Source: Aurifilum marmelostoma (lineage: Eukaryota > Ascomycota > Sordariomycetes > Diaporthales > Cryphonectriaceae). From it: DNA of 64,000 nucleotides. Location: assembly GCA_027559495.1 (NCBI GenBank), contig JAMXSV010000027.1, forward strand, positions 1 through 64,000, written 5' to 3'. Made by a program: the position numbers and the translations under genes. Under the pieces are notes generated by a model that ran no database searches, was not told the DNA's origin, and saw nothing but the letters and a program-made list of their open reading frames with translations. Numbering within the stretch: position 1 is the first letter of the stretch; every line of letters begins with the position of its first letter. Below, piece after piece: positions 25,778 through 38,001 of the stretch.

Positions 25778-26189
25778 ATGCAAGAAAGGATGCCTGGGAT
25801 GCGCAACAAGAGATGCTATTCTAAGAATAATAAGCCCGCCACAGAATTCAAGAGCCGCCCGATGGAGGTATACAAGACCATCCTGCTCTATAGCATAGCC
25901 CTTGGACAAGACCTTACGCCAGTGAAACTTGGTATGTCTTTAATCTTAGCCAGCCAGTCTGACGATTTGTCGACGCCCTAGACAAAACCGGCTAGGACAA
26001 CGCAGTCAAGCTTGTGAAGGACTTCGAAGCCCTGCTCCAGAGGCTCTCGTCGACCACGGTTCCGCTTCACACCTGCCTCACCTGCCGCCACTACCCGTCC
26101 TGGGTTACCTAGACTACAGGCTCGAAACATGTCTCGAGCGGGGAAACAGACAGAACATCAGGACCATTTTGCAGACACAGCAAGGCTAG
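25778..26189 (+). pseudogene. NACHT (NLR-type) ATPase fragment, broken
   Basis: At 25,966-25,983 the plus strand reads FVDALD, the Walker B core of fungal NACHT STAND ATPases. It is followed by DNAVKLVKDFEALLQRL, then TCLTCRHYP, and after a frameshift LETCLERGNRQNIRT. In fungal NLR/ankyrin proteins the order is (F)VDALDECG, a helix, CRHYP, then an acidic ENxxDI segment. Reading needs at least one in-frame stop (after DKTG) and one frameshift near 26,105-26,115. No Walker A motif, effector domain or ankyrin/WD repeats are visible. Such proteins act as intracellular sensors in non-self recognition; this piece is a relic. Confidence 0.65.
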
Positions 26190-26215
26190 CTGTACAAATG
26201 CCTGAGAGAATGCTT

Positions 26216-26530
26216 TTACCATCTATCCGGGAACGATAGGGTAGCCCTTGGTGCCTCATCAAAGTCCAAAGCAACCTGGGCCTCGCTGATTCGGCGCAAG
26301 ATATCTTCCTCTGTCTCGGCAATATCCAAGGCTCTTGCTTCCTGCCCAGCGTCCAGCCCGCTAGTCAGCTCACCTTGCAGCTCATCCAGCTGAGACATGA
26401 CATCTCCCCGCAGCTTAGTAAGGTCATCTCGAAGCACGGCTATGGAGGCATCTAGTCGCTGGTGAAGGCGTTGCTCGAGCTAGTCGAAGAGAGCGCGCAT
26501 AGTTGGGTCGACTATCGAGACCTGCTTACT
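26216..26530 (-). pseudogene. coiled-coil protein fragment with in-frame stop
   Basis: The frame encodes a heptad-like, Leu/Glu/Asp-rich stretch (LRDDLTKLRGDVMSQLDELQ and onward) of about 70 residues. It continues upstream through one TAG (MRALFD, stop, LEQRLHQRLDAS), so the original frame was longer. Such coiled coils occur at the N-termini of several fungal accessory protein families, but I cannot name one. Confidence 0.4.
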
Positions 26531-27927
26531 GTCCTCGTACGGGATCTTCATGTTATAGGAACCACTAGAATTGATGCTGTCGGCGCGAAGGCGTTTTATA
26601 CCACGAACGTCTGGCTCTCACGAAGAGCATGTGAAGAAAGAGGGGTATTTGGCTGTGTCGGGGAACCAGCATCGGCTAGTGGTGGTGGCAATGATGATGC
26701 CATTGAGCTGCCTGAGCGAGACATGTCGAGACAGGTTAAGCAGAGCTGAGAGACGGGACTGCGATGTGAAGCATTCACGAAAGATTAGCATAAGCGCGCA
26801 TTGAAGAAAGGGGATGGAGCGAGACCGGGCAAATAATAGCTCTGCTGCGGCAAGCCGCACTCGGTTCAAGGCATATGCGAACAGGGGGAGAAAAAAAAGA
26901 GCCCAGAAGATCCCACCCACCCAGGCTTTCTTTCCTTGGATGCCTCGTGAGACTTGAGAGGAGCAGCCCTGACTTCGATTGAGCACGTTGATCTGGTGAC
27001 AACTAGTGTAACGGGAACAGAATAGACAAAGAGGGGTAAGAACGAGAGGAGCGTAGAACAAATGGCCTCTGCTGCTGCCCCATATAGCAATGCAATATCC
27101 AGTTTCACTTGAGAGAACCCAGCTGCAGGCCCGAACATGGGGCAGGAGAAGCTTGTTTGTTATATGCCAGAGGTGTCGTAAATGATGTGGTGGCTGCGGT
27201 TCAGATGGAGGAAGATAACAGTTGGTGGAGAACGGTTGGCTTGGCTGGGAAATGAGGGGCCGGGTGGCGTGGCAGGACGGGCATGCGGAGTCACTAACCA
27301 ATGCTGGCTAGGTCTAGTCTGTGGGGCATCAGTCAGAGCCCCCCGCTGACTAAGCAATCGCTCGAAAACATCCAGCATAGTTAACGACTATCCCAGATGC
27401 CTCGAAAGTGTTTACAACATCACAAAATACATTCCAGCCTATGCCGCTGCGTCTCACCCTGTCGGACTAACGGCCATAATCAAATCGGGAGTGCCACGCG
27501 TTAGATATCTAGGAGGAGGAGGCTATCCCTTTCGTTATCCCCCTTTTTTGGTTCAGCATTTGACGACTTCTAGGGATAAAAAACGATACAATATCAGAGG
27601 ATCTTATGATGGCCAGACAGTTCCAACCTTATGCGGCAGTACCGGCAATAATTCACCCCCGGGCGGCCTTCCCTTGATTGATCTTGATTCAATGACTGAC
27701 AAGATTACTGACAACCTGGCGTCTGATTTTTTGATAGCGCTCGCTGGTAATCCTTCGATAGGGATGTTAGTGATAAGCTGAGCATAATGACCATATCGAT
27801 AAAGCAACCAACAGCTCCAGTCCCGCCAAATTTGTCCCCAAAGGCCAAACCTCTAAAGGAAGACACAGACACTGCACTGCGATAGGCACTTCATGACGGA
27901 GCATATGGAGTTCGCGCTATGCATATC
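26531..27927. other. no supportable gene
   Basis: A long minus-strand frame (26,618-27,301) exists but is Cys/Ser/Leu-rich without domain structure, and overlapping frames are equally open. I treat it as non-coding. Confidence 0.5.
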
Positions 27928-28233
27928 ATGCAGAACTATGGCCAAGAGGAGGAGGAGCCAATCTACAACGGCAATGCATATACATAAAGCTCGAATTACC
28001 ACGCCGGCACACTAGAGTTATACGGACACTAGACCACCGCATCGACAAATTCTGACGGGCAGCCCGAGTACTATATAACCAAGCTTGGTGATTACAAGAT
28101 GACTGGCAAGCGTGAAAATTGTGTAGATAGCATTGCCGCATGCAGGAATCTAAGGGAGCTAGCCGGGAAGCATTGCGACGAGTTTATTGCAGCAGCAGAC
28201 ACAAGGGAGCGGAGCGCCGTAGGGGTGCATTAA
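27928..28233 (+). pseudogene. degraded ORF fragment, unrecognised fungal family
   Basis: One frame stays protein-like across 102 codons with two in-frame stops. It contains NYHAGTLELYG, then PEYYITKLGDYKMTGKRENC and NLRELAGKHCDEFIAAADTR, ending at TAA 28,231-28,233. The pattern of an aromatic strand followed by an amphipathic Arg/Glu helix looks like a real former coding region. I do not recognise the family, and both ends are lost. Confidence 0.4.
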
Positions 28234-31200
28234 GAAGAAGGAGTCGGGAAGCTATCCTCCGATTCATAATTAACACATGGAGTCCTTATTGATTGAAATT
28301 TCATTCAAGTCGTGGTTGCGAATACGACTTTCCCCTTATGTTTCATTGAGAACCCTCCCTGCCATTGCTGCCTCGGCCAAAGCTCATCTTGAACACCGCT
28401 CATGAAAGAAGTGGCAGTAATTGGGTGTTTGGACGGTCGAACTCTCACTTGTGTGCATGATGCTCCTGATGAGGATGTATTTGTTCAATACTAACATTCT
28501 CGTTGTGGAAATACTCTTCTTGTGCTGCATGACCGTGAACTGAACCATATTGCCACGATGTTCATCGCACGCAATCATCCCCTTTCCACTCATCGCAGTC
28601 CGTACTATGCTTCTTCAGAATCTTGACATGCTTATCCCGCCCCTTGCTGACATGTATGCGAAAAGAAAGTGTCTGTCACAGATTTACCCCCGCCTCGCCA
28701 CACCTCGTACCGCCAGGCGTCTGCACTACCGGGACTATGGGACCCGCTTTCCTGTCATTTCAACACTTTATCTAAGCCCACCTCTGCTTCAACAACTCAC
28801 CGAACAACATCTTGCTACTGTGGCTATGAGGATGCAGTGGCCGAGCCCATGCGCTCTATCTCCTGCAAATCCTAGAACGTAATGACCACCACCCTGCAGG
28901 CGAGCATAGGTATTAAGCATCCTCCTATTCATCGAACTCCCGATAACTTATCAAGCAGGATGCTTGGCTAACGCAAGCAGTGCACTCTACACTACCTTAC
29001 CCGCTGCCCTCTTTCTACAGTACTGCCCGCCGCCACCGCCGTCCTTATCTCCCTCCGCCGGCCAGTGCCTCGCTACCGACGGCCCCAACCCCCCTCCCCT
29101 AGAGGTCGCGAGATGACAGAGCACAGTTATAGAAGGTCTCTAGGGAATGTTTTAAGCATTAACTTTATGACGGAAACAAATAGCAGGGTTGGGGACCATG
29201 GAGGGCAGTGCGAGCAGGGTTCCTGCAAAATGCTAGCCTAGCGAAAACGCACTACAATGCTTCTCCTGCCCCTACTATTGCCCCCTACCATTCGGACCTC
29301 GCTGGATATTTTCCGGTATAAACCTAATGCTTAACGTATCGTCAGAGGTTTTTGCAAGAGTCCTGCAGATAATACAGAACGCGGAGAGCGCTGTCGAGCA
29401 GGGTACCGGGCTACCGCGGGCAGCGCAGTCTGCAACGCCTTTCCTGCCCTCTTCCTTGCCCCCGCAGACGACCCTGCCCCCCTCCCCTTCCCGCTTGAAT
29501 AAACTCTAGGAATCTCATGCGAGACTCAGCCGAGTACAGATAGGAATCCCACCGCAATTCTCTGTTAGGCAGGCGATAAAATGGTCGACTTGGAGCATTA
29601 TGCCTCTTATTCGTTCAAGTCTCCCACCTGTTGACAGGAAGGGCACTATTTAACAAGCAGTCTCTATCCTTAACCTCGACCATCTGCACCATCTCCCAGA
29701 AATCGCATATCTGCGGGTACACATGCAGAGTCCGGTAGTCTTCCGACACTATCGTACTGCTCCTGTATCTATTGCAGATAGCTGCTGTAAGAATAGTAGT
29801 ACCTACTAAATTCAAGTATACAGACTATAGATATGACGACGACGACGACGAAGACAAGACACGAGCGGGATATTTCCGGCCCAGCACAAGGGAAAGCAGC
29901 TTAAATCTACAACAGGCACAGAGCTATATAGCAAAGGTATATCTATCCTTAAGCTAGAGTATCTTTCAAAATAGAGATCAGTCCTTTACCTAGTCAAGAA
30001 TAGGATAAAAGGATTTTTCTCTACTATAAAAACTATTTAAACTTATTTTTAGCTCTGTTTGTACTGTTATTTTTTAACTTATTACTAACACTTTATGCTA
30101 CTCTTCTCACTTGAGCTTGAAGAGATAATTCACCTTATAATAGCTGCTTCTATTATTTTCTAGACTACTTTTAATCGATATCCTGCTTTTCCTAGCGCTA
30201 GAGACCTAGCAGGCCTGTTTTTTTTGCATTTTAGAAATAACATCCTGCGTTTACTCCGCTTTTCTCGATTGACGTTTCCCCCGCGCATCTTGACCCAATC
30301 AGATAGGGACAATGCGACGTTCGTCATCGTGTGTCGCCGGAGCTGTGTCGAGAAAGACAGGAAGGCCGAGTCTGTCTGGAACTTGGTAGTTGCTCTAATC
30401 CTGTATGGCATGAACCAACGCCACAGGAGACGGATAACTTGGTGCCAGCGACAGCGCCGATCCCTCGTACTCTGCAACCAAGCAGCCGGCCCCCCCTCTC
30501 TCGCGCAAATCTACCTTTCTACTCCGGAAACGTTGTGATGGGTTCGGGGGTGACAACAAGAAACGGATGCATCGGACTCTTTCCAGAAGAGCAGCAGACG
30601 GCGGCGTTTTAGAACAATGCAGAGAAGCTGTTTAGACCATGCAGACAGATTCCGTTGACGCTAGTCACGTAAGAAGACAGGATAGCGGGTGCAAAACAGC
30701 TGTAAAAATTTGCGGATTTCTGTAGTTCACCGGTACTGATCCAATACCAACTGGTAGCATCGTGCCCAGTACCAATGTTTCTCCTATCAATTCAAGAACC
30801 TCTAGATCAGCCCATAGAGAGTCAGTCTCATTACATGCTCGAGGGCCCAGTCTTGTCCACAAGCACAGCCCTCGGTTGTAGTAATTACAATCAAATTCGG
30901 TAGTAAGCTACAAGTATTGAAGGCAAACAAATACTCTATATAATAATAGCTTTACTGCTAGCAAGTAACCATGCTTAAATATGAAATTTATCCTATATTT
31001 CTATAATTATATATTTAAGCTACTTAGCATCGCTTTTGTTCATGCGAATCTCTAAAGTACTCGGTAGCTTAGGATTACTGCAGTGCTTATTACATATATT
31101 AGATACTTGCTAAGGCCGCTAGTTCCCTGAGCTAGCGACTAGCCCTTGCTCCTATTATTATAGCGGTTTCGTCCCGCGATCCTGTCAGCATCACCTTATT

Positions 31201-31535
31201 TGGGGGCTGGAAGCAGGTTGTACCAATGATTTTGACGGTTTTGTTATCATTTGTGAGTCAAGCAGGGATAAATGTGAGGCTGTGTCGACATAATTGGATG
31301 AATTTAGACGAGGACTGGGTTTTAGCTCGCGCGCCAAGTATGCCTCCAGGAGTGTTTCTCGGATATTTAAGCAGGCAGCTTCGCAATTTGTAGTCCTAGG
31401 GAGGCTTTGCCGCCAACCTTCCTGACAACGGTTTATGGAATCTCTCGGAGCGCAAAAATACCGCTATCTGAACGCTCGACATATTCACAGACCTTCCACA
31501 CCTAGGAACGTACGACTCATTCTATAACAGCAATA
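28234..31535. other. no supportable gene; patches of AT-rich remnant
   Basis: AT-rich mutated patches occur at about 29,920-30,180 and 30,900-31,130. In between are broken frames. 31,140-31,535 is the upstream region of the membrane protein gene. Confidence 0.55.
29835..29850 (+). repeat. (GAC)5 microsatellite
   Basis: Five tandem GAC units followed by a partial sixth. It lies outside any supported gene. Confidence 0.85.
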
Positions 31536-33026
31536 ATGTCTGAATCGTTCTTTTCGTATAACATCTCCCGGAAATATCCCCAGTGGTTTACACCATTGGC
31601 TATTGCCTTATTTGTTATAATAACGGTAGTCATCTCTCTTGTCAATGTTGTAACCACAGGCTACGAGCTTGTGGCCGTGTCCTCTAGCAACCCGAACGAG
31701 ACTATCAAAACCACGCACCTTTACGGCGATTACAACTGGCCATCATGGATGACTCGTAACGCGAAGGCGAACTGCGCGGCTACTACAATTCCGCTCAATT
31801 CTGCCGTGTTTACAAACAACAGCGCGTTCCCTTACACTTTACAGAAAGTAAGGAGAGCTAATGGTGACGGCACGACTGTCACCCTAGGATCGTTTGTGTA
31901 CGGGAACCAGCCTCTCAGTGACTGCGGCATAAATTCAGTCAGCATCCAGGTGCTTGGCCGCTACACTCAGAACGCCCGTCAATCCGGCGTCTCCAATGCC
32001 GGCCTGCAAATCGAAGCAAGTGCGACGTGCTCCATTTACACCGACACCGACGCGTCACCAGCCGACACAGTCAAAGGACCTACGTACCTCGACCTCGTAG
32101 CAACCTACAACCTCATCGACCCGAACGTGCCTCGCTTTCTGGCCCGCAATGCGACCAGCCAACCCAGTCTGTATTGGGGTGAGAGCCTTCTGCAGATGTA
32201 CTGGATGGTTCTCGCGCGCAATTATAAGTTGGCCGCCAACGGCACCGTGAAGGACGGTCTCTATAATGCAATGATCACTCTGACACGGCGCGCCAACACG
32301 ACCGTCGGCACTGCCGCCGAAGTCAAGAGTCTGGAATTCTTTCAAGTCTCCTGCTTTACCGAGGCCAATTACTGCGACGAAACAAAAAGTCTGCTGGAGC
32401 TGATGCAGAGCAATGGGGGACAGGGGACCCCATACCCATCGATCTGGCCCTCTGTCGAAATACTAGGCAAGGCCATGTGGTTTTCAGTTTTGACAGACCT
32501 CGGTCGCAACGACACCGCCGTACCGAACATGCTCGTCGACCCAATTTTGCTCGCTAACCTAACGTCCAATTATACCGCGGAGATCAAGGCGTGGCCGACT
32601 GATAATGACGGCATTCAGAGACGCATAGACCCCAACCTGGCACAGGATTCATTTGATCCCAGCGTCACGCCTCTACCAGATTTGAACGCGACACAGAGTA
32701 CCTTCTCTGCCAACTACATTTGCCAGGTGCCTCGGATTAAGCCAGGCGGCACACTGTTCTTCACAGTACTCGTTGCTGATTTTGCGTTCCTGCATACATC
32801 ATGGGCAATACTCGTACTGCTTGTCGGTTTTATCATACAGCGGAAAGATCACACACGCAACTTTTGCGAGGGTTGCCTGAATGCTCTCCATACAGCTACA
32901 CCGCTACAATCTCAGCAAGGTCCTTTCATGAGCGAAGTGCAGACACGAGCGGCTGCACAGGAGTCTGGGGACTCGATGGGTAACAACTATAAGGGATATG
33001 CGAACGTCAGTCAAAGAGAAGCATGA
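31536..33026 (+). CDS. hypothetical fungal membrane protein
   Basis: A single uninterrupted 496-codon frame in an otherwise broken region. A first membrane segment lies near residues 18-42 (WFTPLAIALFVIITVVISLV). A long extracytoplasmic-looking part follows (about 45-400), with many N-glycosylation sequons (NETI, NNSA, NATS, NGTV, NTTV, NDTA, NLTS, NATQ) and scattered Cys. A C-terminal hydrophobic region around residues 408-436 (TLFFTVLVADFAFLHTSWAI, then LVLLVGFII) precedes a short polar tail. This suggests a plasma-membrane or endomembrane protein with a large glycosylated domain. I know of no enzymatic signature and it is not assigned a function. It is the first intact gene after 31 kb of decayed DNA. 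Confidence 0.85.
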   Translation: MSESFFSYNISRKYPQWFTPLAIALFVIITVVISLVNVVTTGYELVAVSSSNPNETIKTTHLYGDYNWPSWMTRNAKANCAATTIPLNSAVFTNNSAFPYTLQKVRRANGDGTTVTLGSFVYGNQPLSDCGINSVSIQVLGRYTQNARQSGVSNAGLQIEASATCSIYTDTDASPADTVKGPTYLDLVATYNLIDPNVPRFLARNATSQPSLYWGESLLQMYWMVLARNYKLAANGTVKDGLYNAMITLTRRANTTVGTAAEVKSLEFFQVSCFTEANYCDETKSLLELMQSNGGQGTPYPSIWPSVEILGKAMWFSVLTDLGRNDTAVPNMLVDPILLANLTSNYTAEIKAWPTDNDGIQRRIDPNLAQDSFDPSVTPLPDLNATQSTFSANYICQVPRIKPGGTLFFTVLVADFAFLHTSWAILVLLVGFIIQRKDHTRNFCEGCLNALHTATPLQSQQGPFMSEVQTRAAAQESGDSMGNNYKGYANVSQREA

Positions 33027-34811
33027 TGACTCGGAGGAAAGGGTCGCGTCGGGGGCAAGAATTCGTGGAAATGAGTGGGGACTGAAAAGGGATCATTCTG
33101 GCAGGAGAAGAAGTCTTGAGAAGGGAAGCAAGTTTATGCTGCGTTTGAGCTAATTATCTGAAAGCTAGTATTAAAAGCTGGACTTTACAAGATCAGTGAA
33201 GAAAATGATTCTTATTCAGATTCAAGCCTGTTTGTTACACTCCGACAACAAGGTCTTTCATGCAGCTCTTCAGTTGTCAACCTTAGCTTTGAGTCTACGA
33301 CTCAGTGTTACAAAATTTAGCTTCCTTGCATCCGACTTACCCAGGCTGCTTCCTGGATGACCTGGTTTCGGGGGACCCACCCGTGAACTCGTGAATGATG
33401 ACGCGCGTGCCCTGCTTCATACATGGAACGAGGATCCTGAGAATCTGCGGTGCATTCTGGTCTCCCCAACTATGGAGTGTCTAACGGAGAAAGAGGACAT
33501 GTGTGTTTTCGTACATCTGAGGTGTAAAGAGATGTGCTCGTCCAACGAAACACGCGAACCCAATGAATTGGGACATACTGCTGCGCCTGCGCCGCAGTAT
33601 GAGGCAAATTTTGAACCATGAACGAATGTCTTCTGTTGATGCTGTCAATGCGTGGGAGACCGTGCCGTATCACTCGCCAATGTCAATGAAGGTACCTAGG
33701 TAGCACCAGGAATGTCGACTCCGTGCCACGGATACGACTTGACTAGAGTTCCAAGTCTCAATCCGAGCCACAGCCAAGTAACCGCATACCCGCACCGAAA
33801 TATCTTCCACGCTCAGGGTCCTTTGCCAGAAAGTCAAAAATGGTGGCGCCATCGTGTGAAAGGGCCGAAGCTGCGCGGTGTAATCGTGCGTTGCCTGAGC
33901 ACTCATCGATTCCCCACTTTCGAATGACATCGCTAAGCCGACTGCATGCAGGAGACAGGTCGTCGGTGAGCATTCCGATGGCGTCCATGGAGTCCGCGTC
34001 CGTAGAAAGCACACATGAAGGGGTTATATACATGGAATGTTCGGGGTAGCCTGGTAATTATGTCAGTGAATATGTGATTTGCGATTGCGTGGCGAAGGAT
34101 ACACTTGGGTTAGGATTGGGCTCAACTAGCATAGCAAAAAGGAAAAAAGACAAAGAGAGAGAAAAGAGTATGTAATTAAATTAGGAATGCTTTAAAGCTA
34201 AACTTTTGTTGCGGCAATTTACAGACTATATATCCTCAGTATAGCAGAACGATTAAGATATCTTGATAATTCTAATATATTAGTAGAATTTATAGAGAAT
34301 ACCCTAGGGAACTAATAGTGCATTTACTATAGGCTAACAGTAGACTACTTAATTAAGTGATATACTCTAAACTCACTAACAGCCTACCTCTACCTCTTCT
34401 ATAGATATATTATCTAATTATTAGAAATATTCTCTGCATATTAGAAGTTAAACTAGAAGAGTAATAATCCTATTCTATAATATGCAATAGACTCCTTAGC
34501 TAGAGCTGCTTAGTAGATATTAAATAAAAAGAACGAGTATTATTAAAAAAGAAATATTATTACAATTGATTAGTAGGCAATATATTGGTACATTATGTAA
34601 TATATGAAAAGATCTTAAAAGAGGGTAGGTAGCAGCGATGCTGAGGAAAAAGGAAGGGAAAAGAAGGGGTTAGGGTTAGAGAAATTCCTCAATGTATTCT
34701 TGGTCGTGGCCGAAAAAAAAATAAAAAAAATACAATGACCCTGGACACTTGAATGGAATGAGAGGTAGGGTAAGTAACTCGGCCCCACTCTTCACATCTG
34801 TCAGCATCTTG
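33027..34811. other. intergenic; AT-rich remnant at 34.13-34.64 kb
   Basis: No supportable gene. The AT-rich patch resembles other mutated repeats. A short telomere-like tract (GGGTTAGGGTTA) lies at 34,667-34,678, about 240 bp before the activator gene. Confidence 0.55.
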
Positions 34812-34825
34812 CTTCCGCGGAACCT
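34812..34825 (+). promoter_or_regulatory. CCGCGG palindrome upstream of the Zn2Cys6 gene
   Basis: CTTCCGCGGAACCT lies 79 bp before the start codon at 34,904 and continues TTGATTAATTACTT. The same element occurs twice upstream of the dehydrogenase gene. CCG/CGG inverted triplets are the usual targets of Zn2Cys6 dimers, so autoregulation is a reasonable inference. Confidence 0.5.
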
Positions 34826-34903
34826 TGATTAATTACTTGAATAACACATTATTGGGATTTGGAATTTTCAAGCTGTCCTCTGGCCACACTACGCACAAGT
34901 AAA

Positions 34904-36765
34904 ATGTTGCAGCACAAGACAGCAAGAAAGGTTTGTCGTCATTCGACATGTTTACTCTTCTGCCTTCGAAATGCTCAGACAGAACTAACCATATGGTCTA
35001 CGGCACTACTAGGCTTGTGATCTCTGCTACCGGAAGCGGATCAAATGCGACTCACAAAGGCCTCGCTGCTCCCACTGCGTAATCTACGACTCGCCATGCA
35101 CCTTTGAAGCTGCCAGTCGGAAAGTTCGGGCTAGGGGGAGAGGGTCCAGTCAGCATATGAAGCGAACGTCGAACAGGGACATCGACGCTCTACAGTCTCA
35201 AGTTGAGCAACTCGAAGCTCGTCTAGGCCAGTCTCTGGAAATGATCAGCGAGCTTGAAGCAGCTCTGGCCCAAAATAAGAGGGCCGCACCCGTAAGTCCG
35301 GCTGGTGCAGCGCAAGAAGCTCTTCCAGATGAGTCGGAATTCACGGACCGCCACAGCAGAATCCTGAGACTACCGCCACTTCACCATGTCTTGCCCGCCA
35401 TCGAGAAGTACCTTGCCACGTTCAACATCTTCATGCCGCTCTTCCAGCCGAGGCGATTGCTGCACTTGGTGCACAGCTGGTACGCGAACTCTGGCCACCG
35501 AGACGTGACCACCTGGGCGGTGATCAACATCGTCCTTGCCCTTGCCCACCGCCAGATCCCAGCAGACCATAGCAGCAGCAGCAGCAGCAGCAAGAGCGTG
35601 TCGTACTACGTCAGCAACGTGCAGTCGGTCCTGACTGAGGTGATGATGGGTGACGCGCACCTCGTCAACGTGCAGATCGTCGCGGGGCTGGCACTCTTGC
35701 TCCAAGCCACCCAGGATCCGAAGCCCGCGGCGGTACTGACCTCGGCGGCCATACGCCTGACGAACGAGCTCGGTCTGCACTCGCGCAGGAGCTCAGAGCA
35801 TCTCGATGCATCGGACGCGGAGGAGCGGAGGCTGGTATTTTGGATAGTGTACGTTCTCGACAAGGATCTCAGCATGCGCACCAAGCAAGCCCCTGTACAG
35901 CTCGAGACCGATATCGATATCGACCTTCCGCCGTCGTCGCTAGGCACGGACGCCGCGGAGCAAGGAGCCGGGGTCGGTCTCGTCTTCGCTGCGGACGGCA
36001 GTGCTAGTTTCAACTTCCTGCGTGCGAGAGTGCAGCTCGCGCGCATTCAGGGCAGGGTGTACGAATACATGTACTCAACACGGGCGCAGGCGCTCAATAC
36101 ACACCAGCATAACGATAACACTTCGCGCCTGCAGCGCATGCTGGATGACTGGGTGTCCAGCGTGCCGGCACAATTCCGACCGGCGGCGATCCTGCGGGCG
36201 GGAGAACCGAATCTCGGTCGGAATTTTGCAATCATGTACGCTGCTCACCTAGCGTGCAGGACCCTAGTCTGCCGGGCGCATATCATGGAAACACGCTGGT
36301 TGCGGGATCTGCTCAGTTTTGGCAGGGTGGTGGCGCAGCAGGGTCTTACTACGGAGACGCCGCCGCTGCCGCAGGGGTGGCAGGCGGTTTTGGTGGAGGC
36401 TCGTGAGTTCATGCTGCTGTTCATGGAAGTGGAGCCGAAAGACAATGCATTCATCTGGTGAGCGGGAGAGAAACAAGGTCGTCGTATTTCTTGATGATGT
36501 GTATTGAGGGCTAATGAGTCAACTTCGCAGGATGACTGCATGTACATACATTTCCGGAGCGGTCTGCCTAACGGCAAACAACATGTGCAGTCCTGGCCAT
36601 GAAGGCCTGGAATTCGACAAGAATCTGGCAGACCTTTCCTTGCTCTTTCTAGAGGAGCTCACACGCCAGATGCCATTCGAGCCGCTAAACAGAGCAAGGG
36701 ACGCATGCAGGGACCTGATCCATTCAGCTCATACTATCAACTGCGCATACAGGAGCCAAATCTGA
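34904..36765 (+). CDS. Zn2Cys6 fungal-specific transcription factor
   Basis: Three exons: 34,904-34,930, 35,013-36,457 and 36,531-36,765, giving 568 residues. Intron 1 (82 nt) carries CTAAC and a CTAG acceptor; intron 2 (73 nt) carries GCTAATG and GCAG. Exon 1 joins in frame to a complete binuclear cluster: Cys11, 14, 21, 28, 31 and 38 with spacing CX2CX6CX6CX2CX6C, and a basic RKRIKCD segment. A coiled-coil dimerisation stretch follows at about 60-98. The middle homology region (about 115-490) includes RLTNELGLHSR and RRLVFWIVYVLDKDLSM. A polyserine run near 197-204 is encoded by an AGC repeat. The gene is convergent with the dehydrogenase gene (22 bp between stops). It probably activates its neighbours through the shared palindrome. 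Confidence 0.9.
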
Positions 36766-36787
36766 TAGCATATCATCACAGGAGGTT

Positions 36788-37769
36788 TCAAATGTCGACG
36801 CCGTTCAAACTGACCGTCAAGAGCTTGGAGTTTCGGATCTCTTCAGCCTTAGCCATAAGCTCTTCTGCGTCCCAGTTGGCCCAGACGAATTTGCCTCGGA
36901 GGAATACAGCCTCTTCTGACGCAAGCCAAACGAGAAAGTCAGCGGGTAGTTGTACTATAACTTTGATTCAGCATCGAGGGGTACTTTTGATCGATCAGAG
37001 ACATTGGCAGAGCATGTAGGGAAATACCTTTATCCATCCCAACGGTGATTTTGGGGTTGATCTCAGTGGCAATAATCCCAGGATGAATCGACACGACATG
37101 GATATGTGGGTTCTCAAATGCAAAGTAGTCCAGCATCTTGAGCATAGCCAGCTTGGTAGACGCATAGCTGAACATTCCCGGGACGTCCGACCGAGGCGCC
37201 CAGTGGCTAATGGCAGATCCCGTGCTGAACAGCTTCGCGCCGGGCGCCGCGCGGGGCACAAACGTCTGCAGCGTATTAAAGGTGCCCATGAAGTTCGTCT
37301 CGAAACTGTGACGGAGCTCGGCCTGATCGTAGCCGTACACGGGCGCTTCGGTGGTAAGTACGCCCGCGTTGGAGGCCAAGATGTCGACCTTGCCGACTTT
37401 TGCAACAATGTTACCCAGAGCCGCCTCAATGGAATTGCGATTGGTGATATCGCCTATCTCCACAAGCACTTGGGTCATCGATGGTCCACCTCCAGCCTCC
37501 TCCTTGACCGTTACAGCGGCTGTCTCGAGGCGGTCGAGCCTGCGCCCGATGATGGCGATAGACTTGGCGCCGGCTTGCGCAAAAGCGATAGCGATGGCCT
37601 TGCCTATGCCTGTGCCTCCGCCCGTGACAACGACGTTTTTACCGCGGGCAGAGAGTTGCGGTCGGAAAGGTGAAATAAACGGATAAGGCTCACTGTGCCA
37701 TGTTTTCGTGAAAGACACGAGGGAAGGCATTGGAGGTTCTGAGCCCATGGTTAAAGACCGAAAGTTCAA
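36788..37769 (-). CDS. short-chain dehydrogenase/reductase (SDR)
   Basis: Two exons, 37,769-37,028 and 36,954-36,788, with a 73-nt intron (GTATTT to TATAG), give 302 residues. Without the intron the frame ends in unrelated sequence; with it the C-terminus becomes the expected VQLPADFLVWLASEEAVFL followed by RGKFVWANWD. The classical SDR order is present: TGGGTGIG (49-56, NAD(P) binding), NAG (134-136), a Ser near 185-188, and Tyr202-x3-Lys206 as the catalytic pair. An NADP(H)- or NAD(H)-dependent alcohol/ketone oxidoreductase is expected; the substrate is unknown. The N-terminus is longer than minimal, so Met8 or Met14 could be the true start. Two CCGCGG elements lie 133-250 bp upstream. Confidence 0.88.
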
Positions 37770-37901
37770 GAAACGGGTGAAATGCGTGATGAGGAAAGTA
37801 GAATGCTTTCAAGTTACGGAGAGATGATCGCACAGGTGGGTTGGACAGTAGAGACAAGGACGTGGGATGAGAACAGAAGTTATATACTAGACAAATAGGG
37901 C

Positions 37902-37915
37902 CTTCCGCGGAACCT
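37902..37915 (+). promoter_or_regulatory. CCGCGG palindrome upstream of the SDR gene, copy 1
   Basis: CTTCCGCGGAACCT is identical over 14 bases to the element in front of the Zn2Cys6 gene and lies 133 bp upstream of the dehydrogenase start. Confidence 0.5.
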
Positions 37916-38001
37916 CCAGCTGCCAAGATGAATAAGCCAACCATTCTTTTCTGTTCTGTTCCAAGCCACCTGGATTGAGTATCTTGTATTATTCCGGGTG
38001 T

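Noticed and set aside
26618..27301. Minus-strand open frame of 227 codons
   Set aside because: Rich in Cys, Ser and Leu without domain structure, with overlapping frames equally open; a plus-strand frame covers part of it.
37083..37673. Plus-strand frame of 196 codons opposite the dehydrogenase
   Set aside because: Antisense shadow of a complete SDR with catalytic motifs.
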